Part shown: in pieces, positions 62,007 to 64,000 of the stretch | Layout: each line of letters starts with the position of its first letter | How positions within the stretch are numbered: the first letter of the stretch is position 1 | Origin: Bin87 sp963668585 | Lineage (GTDB): Bacteria; Chloroflexota; Dehalococcoidia; Lucifugimonadales; UBA3495 | Assembly: GCA_963668585.1 (NCBI GenBank) | Contig: OY764869.1 | Location: forward strand, 2,976,001-3,040,000 | DNA length: 64,000 nt | Reading direction: 5' to 3' | Made by a program: the position numbers and the translations under genes | The notes under the pieces: generated by a model | What the model was told of the DNA's origin: nothing | Seen by the model: the letters and a program-made list of their open reading frames with translations, nothing else | Database searches by the model: none

Positions 62007-63434
62007 TCAATAACCCTGTCGAAACCAGTTGCCCGTGGTCAGGTCGCAGTACACGGTGACCAGGCCGCCGTCAGCAAGGGCGAGACGCCAGTAGCGCCGG
62101 CGCACGGGCTCATCAGTCCACCACTCGGTATCCACCTCCCACAGGTCGATCACCCGGGCGACGGCACGCGCGGCAGCGGGGTGCGAACCGACGCGTCGGG
62201 GCGTATCGCCGCTGCAGCTCACCTTCACCGGCGATGGGACAGCGAGAGGGGCCAATGATGATGCGAAGGCCCAGCGTCGCTCAGGCAGGGCAGACCCGGG
62301 AGCCAGTTGAACCAAACGCTCCACACCGGCTACATCCGGGGGCGTTCGGCGCGGCGGTCGCGTCCAGAGGGTGGACTGACGGCCGGTTTCCGCCGAGAAG
62401 TCGGACAGGGTGAGCGTGAGGTCCAGCAGCGGCCCGTCGGGCCACCGGCCAGCCTCATGCGCATCCTGGGAACCCAATGCAGCCAGCAGCGCCCTGATCA
62501 GAGCCTCGGCGGACGCCGCCGGCTGACGCAGAACGCGGTCAAATCGCCACACTTCGCCGGAGAGCAGGGCGCCTTCCATCGCCGCGTGGCCGACCCTCCG
62601 GCCGCGCAGGGACGCAGAGCGCCAGAGTCGTTCCACCAGGGCCGTCAGGCCGGCCTCCACGCCGGAGGTGGTATCTATTGGGAAGGGGAATTCCAAATAC
62701 TCGGACAGGACTTCCGGCAGAACCGACGGAATGATCGGGTCAGGGTCGATTCCGTTGGCTAGATTCCAGGCCCTAAGTCCGTCCGGGCCCAGGAACTCGG
62801 ACAGCGACGCCGGTGGCAGCGACGCCACGTCTCCCAACGTGGAGAAGCCGAAACCGACAAGCCGGGCCACCGCATCGGATGCCAGGGGCAGCCACGATGT
62901 GGGCAGAGGAGCCAACCAGCCGGACACGTTCTCGGGAACCTGAAGCCAACCGCCACGCTCCGCGCGCGCCGCCGCGCAGCGGGCCGGGAACTTGCCGACT
63001 CCCACACCCAAACGGGGATACAGCCCAGGGTCGCAGACTGACAGTATCGCTGAGGCCAGTTCGCCCAGACCGCCGTGCATTTCCGCCATGCCGGTGAGGT
63101 CCAGGTGGAAGATTCCCAGGTCGGCCGGCTGCACCCCAGGCGCCGTGCTGCACAATACGGTCAGGAGGCGGTCGTTGATCTCGGACAGGTGAAAGGGGTC
63201 TGCGGGCAGGGTAACGGCGCCGGCGCAGCGGGAGAGCGCTTCCGCAAGGGTTTGTCCCGCCTGAACTCCCGCAGCCTCTCTGGAAGCGTCCATCACCACC
63301 TGTCGGCCCCGGACGGAAGTGGTGACGATCATGGGGACACCGGCCAGTTGAGGCTGTCGGAGCAACTCCGCTTTCACCGGAAGATGAGTGACCAGGATGC
63401 AGCCGGTCAGCCGGGTGTCGGTGCGGTTTGTCAT
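62007..63434 (-). CDS. imuB: ImuB, inactive Y-family polymerase partner of DnaE2
   Basis: 475 residues from ATG 63434 (MTNRTDTRLTG). A longer reading frame to 63464 runs through the SOS box and is rejected. Y-family fold: GCILVTHLPVKAELLRQPQL replaces the DxDxF metal-binding segment, and GIFHLDLTGM replaces S-x-D-E, so it cannot polymerise, as is known for ImuB. C-terminally, a short DUF6504-like tail (RRRYWRLALADGGLVTVYCD) is seen. ImuB bridges DnaE2 to the sliding clamp. ImuA is not encoded in the window. Confidence 0.92.
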   Translation of the reverse strand: MTNRTDTRLTGCILVTHLPVKAELLRQPQLAGVPMIVTTSVRGRQVVMDASREAAGVQAGQTLAEALSRCAGAVTLPADPFHLSEINDRLLTVLCSTAPGVQPADLGIFHLDLTGMAEMHGGLGELASAILSVCDPGLYPRLGVGVGKFPARCAAARAERGGWLQVPENVSGWLAPLPTSWLPLASDAVARLVGFGFSTLGDVASLPPASLSEFLGPDGLRAWNLANGIDPDPIIPSVLPEVLSEYLEFPFPIDTTSGVEAGLTALVERLWRSASLRGRRVGHAAMEGALLSGEVWRFDRVLRQPAASAEALIRALLAALGSQDAHEAGRWPDGPLLDLTLTLSDFSAETGRQSTLWTRPPRRTPPDVAGVERLVQLAPGSALPERRWAFASSLAPLAVPSPVKVSCSGDTPRRVGSHPAAARAVARVIDLWEVDTEWWTDEPVRRRYWRLALADGGLVTVYCDLTTGNWFRQGY

Positions 63435-63443
63435 GTCGTAGAT

Positions 63444-63462
63444 GTTATACGAACATAGGTTC
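63444..63462 (-). promoter_or_regulatory. SOS (LexA) box and -10 for the imuB-dnaE2 operon
   Basis: GAACCTATGTTC read on the minus strand (63462-63451) is an exact GAAC-N4-GTTC palindrome, the LexA/DinR box of Gram-positive and related bacteria. It is followed by TATAAC (63449-63444), a good -10. Only nine bases separate this from ATG 63434, so the transcript is probably leaderless or nearly so. Confidence 0.75.
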
Positions 63463-63649
63463 ACAGACCACGGCGCAATGTCATCAACTCATTGCCGGCC
63501 AAAAACCGAACGCCCGCGGCAGGTCATGCAAACTCAGATGCAGCGCCAGGCCAACGGCTGTGGCAGTCCTGATCATGGAGTCCCGCGACGACTGTGCTAC
63601 CATTGCTGAAACCCCGGAAACCTCGGACCGCATCCACAGGGGAAGCATC

Positions 63650-64000
63650 ATGTGCGGAAGAATCAGCCTGTTCGCCGAGTTGGGCGACCTGGCATCCCAG
63701 TTCCGATTCGCCCTGGGACAGACCAACGATGACTATCGGCCATCATGGAATATGGCGCCGACGGCTCCGCTCCTGGTAGTAAGGGCGGACGCGGGGCAAC
63801 GGTCGGCCAGCATCATGCGCTGGGGGTTCACGTTCAACAGCAGGTCGGGTGGCGGTTCGTCGTCGCGGCCACTGTTCAATGCCCGCAGCGAAACACTGGC
63901 GCAACGTCCGGCATTCCGAAGGGCTTTCGCCGAGCGGAGATGCCTGGTGCCAGCCAATGGCTTCTATGAATGGCGCGCCAGTTCCGAAGGCGGCAAGACA
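63650..64000 (+). CDS. SRAP (YedK/HMCES)-family protein, partial at window end
   Basis: First 117 residues, cut by the window. MCGRISLFAEL starts with the catalytic Cys2 after Met removal; SWNMAPTAPLLVV, IMRWGF, PLFNARSETLAQRPAFRRAF and RRCLVPANGFYEW contain the Asn and Glu of the abasic-site crosslinking centre. These proteins form DNA-protein crosslinks to protect abasic sites in single-stranded DNA. It is divergent from imuB across about 215 bases. The His of the active site lies beyond the window. Confidence 0.95.
   Translation, partial: MCGRISLFAELGDLASQFRFALGQTNDDYRPSWNMAPTAPLLVVRADAGQRSASIMRWGFTFNSRSGGGSSSRPLFNARSETLAQRPAFRRAFAERRCLVPANGFYEWRASSEGGKT

Overview
The window reads like a chromosomal segment of an uncultivated Chloroflexota bacterium, most plausibly Dehalococcoidia or SAR202-type; this is inferred from gene content, not a placement. 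The support is high GC, many GTG/TTG starts, CaiB/BaiF CoA-transferases, F420- and flavin-dependent LLM oxidoreductases, a peptide ABC transporter with a Thr/Pro/Ala-rich linker, caa3-type CtaG, and a T-box-controlled ilv-leu operon. No phage, plasmid, IS transposase, CRISPR array or rRNA is visible. The genes are mostly core and catabolic metabolism.

Layout. 1-6.7 kb: globin end, TatD hydrolase, a divergent Tag-like glycosylase, DUF1802, aldo/keto reductase, Fur-family regulator with a VOC protein, and a flavin reductase/mycoredoxin pair. 6.9-13 kb: two tandem CoA-transferases, tRNA-Met, an NCS2 permease with an extra cytosolic domain, a phosphatase, an SDR and an LLM oxidoreductase. 14.2-17.4 kb: two tandem ferritin-like proteins, the second stripped of its carboxylate ligands, then an M50/S2P-like membrane protein with no catalytic residues. 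17.4-23.5 kb: a cytosolic YedY-like molybdoenzyme with a reductase, an MFS transporter, RidA and an SLC13 permease. 23.8-31.9 kb: a complete dipeptide-type ABC operon and an NHL-repeat protein.

31.9-33 kb has no ordinary gene but carries a TIR-bounded MITE-like repeat, a near-consensus promoter, a heavily structured ~300-nt RNA with a small SD-led reading frame, and a very strong terminator. 33-36.9 kb: EthD-like protein, a YtkA/FixH-like and CtaG pair for copper/cytochrome oxidase assembly, a GxxExxY remnant bracketed by inverted repeats, and an SsuD-like monooxygenase. 37-39.6 kb: a benzoylformate decarboxylase-like enzyme and an HpcH aldolase. 40-44 kb: tyrA-aroA-gmk-lipA. 44-51.7 kb: hydrolases, polyprenyl diphosphate synthase, metG and bluB.

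51.9-57.5 kb is a branched-chain amino acid operon, T-box-ilvB-ilvN-ilvC-(small ORF)-leuA. 57.6-64 kb is a DNA-damage neighbourhood: an MBL/beta-CASP-like nuclease, DnaE2, ImuB behind an SOS box, and a divergent SRAP (YedK/HMCES) protein cut by the window edge.

Two dispersed repeat classes run through the intergenic DNA: a TIR-bounded element of about 80-150 bp with a conserved core (CTTCGACAGGCTCAGGATGA), and GC-rich palindromes of the GTAGGGGCG...CGCCCCTAC type.
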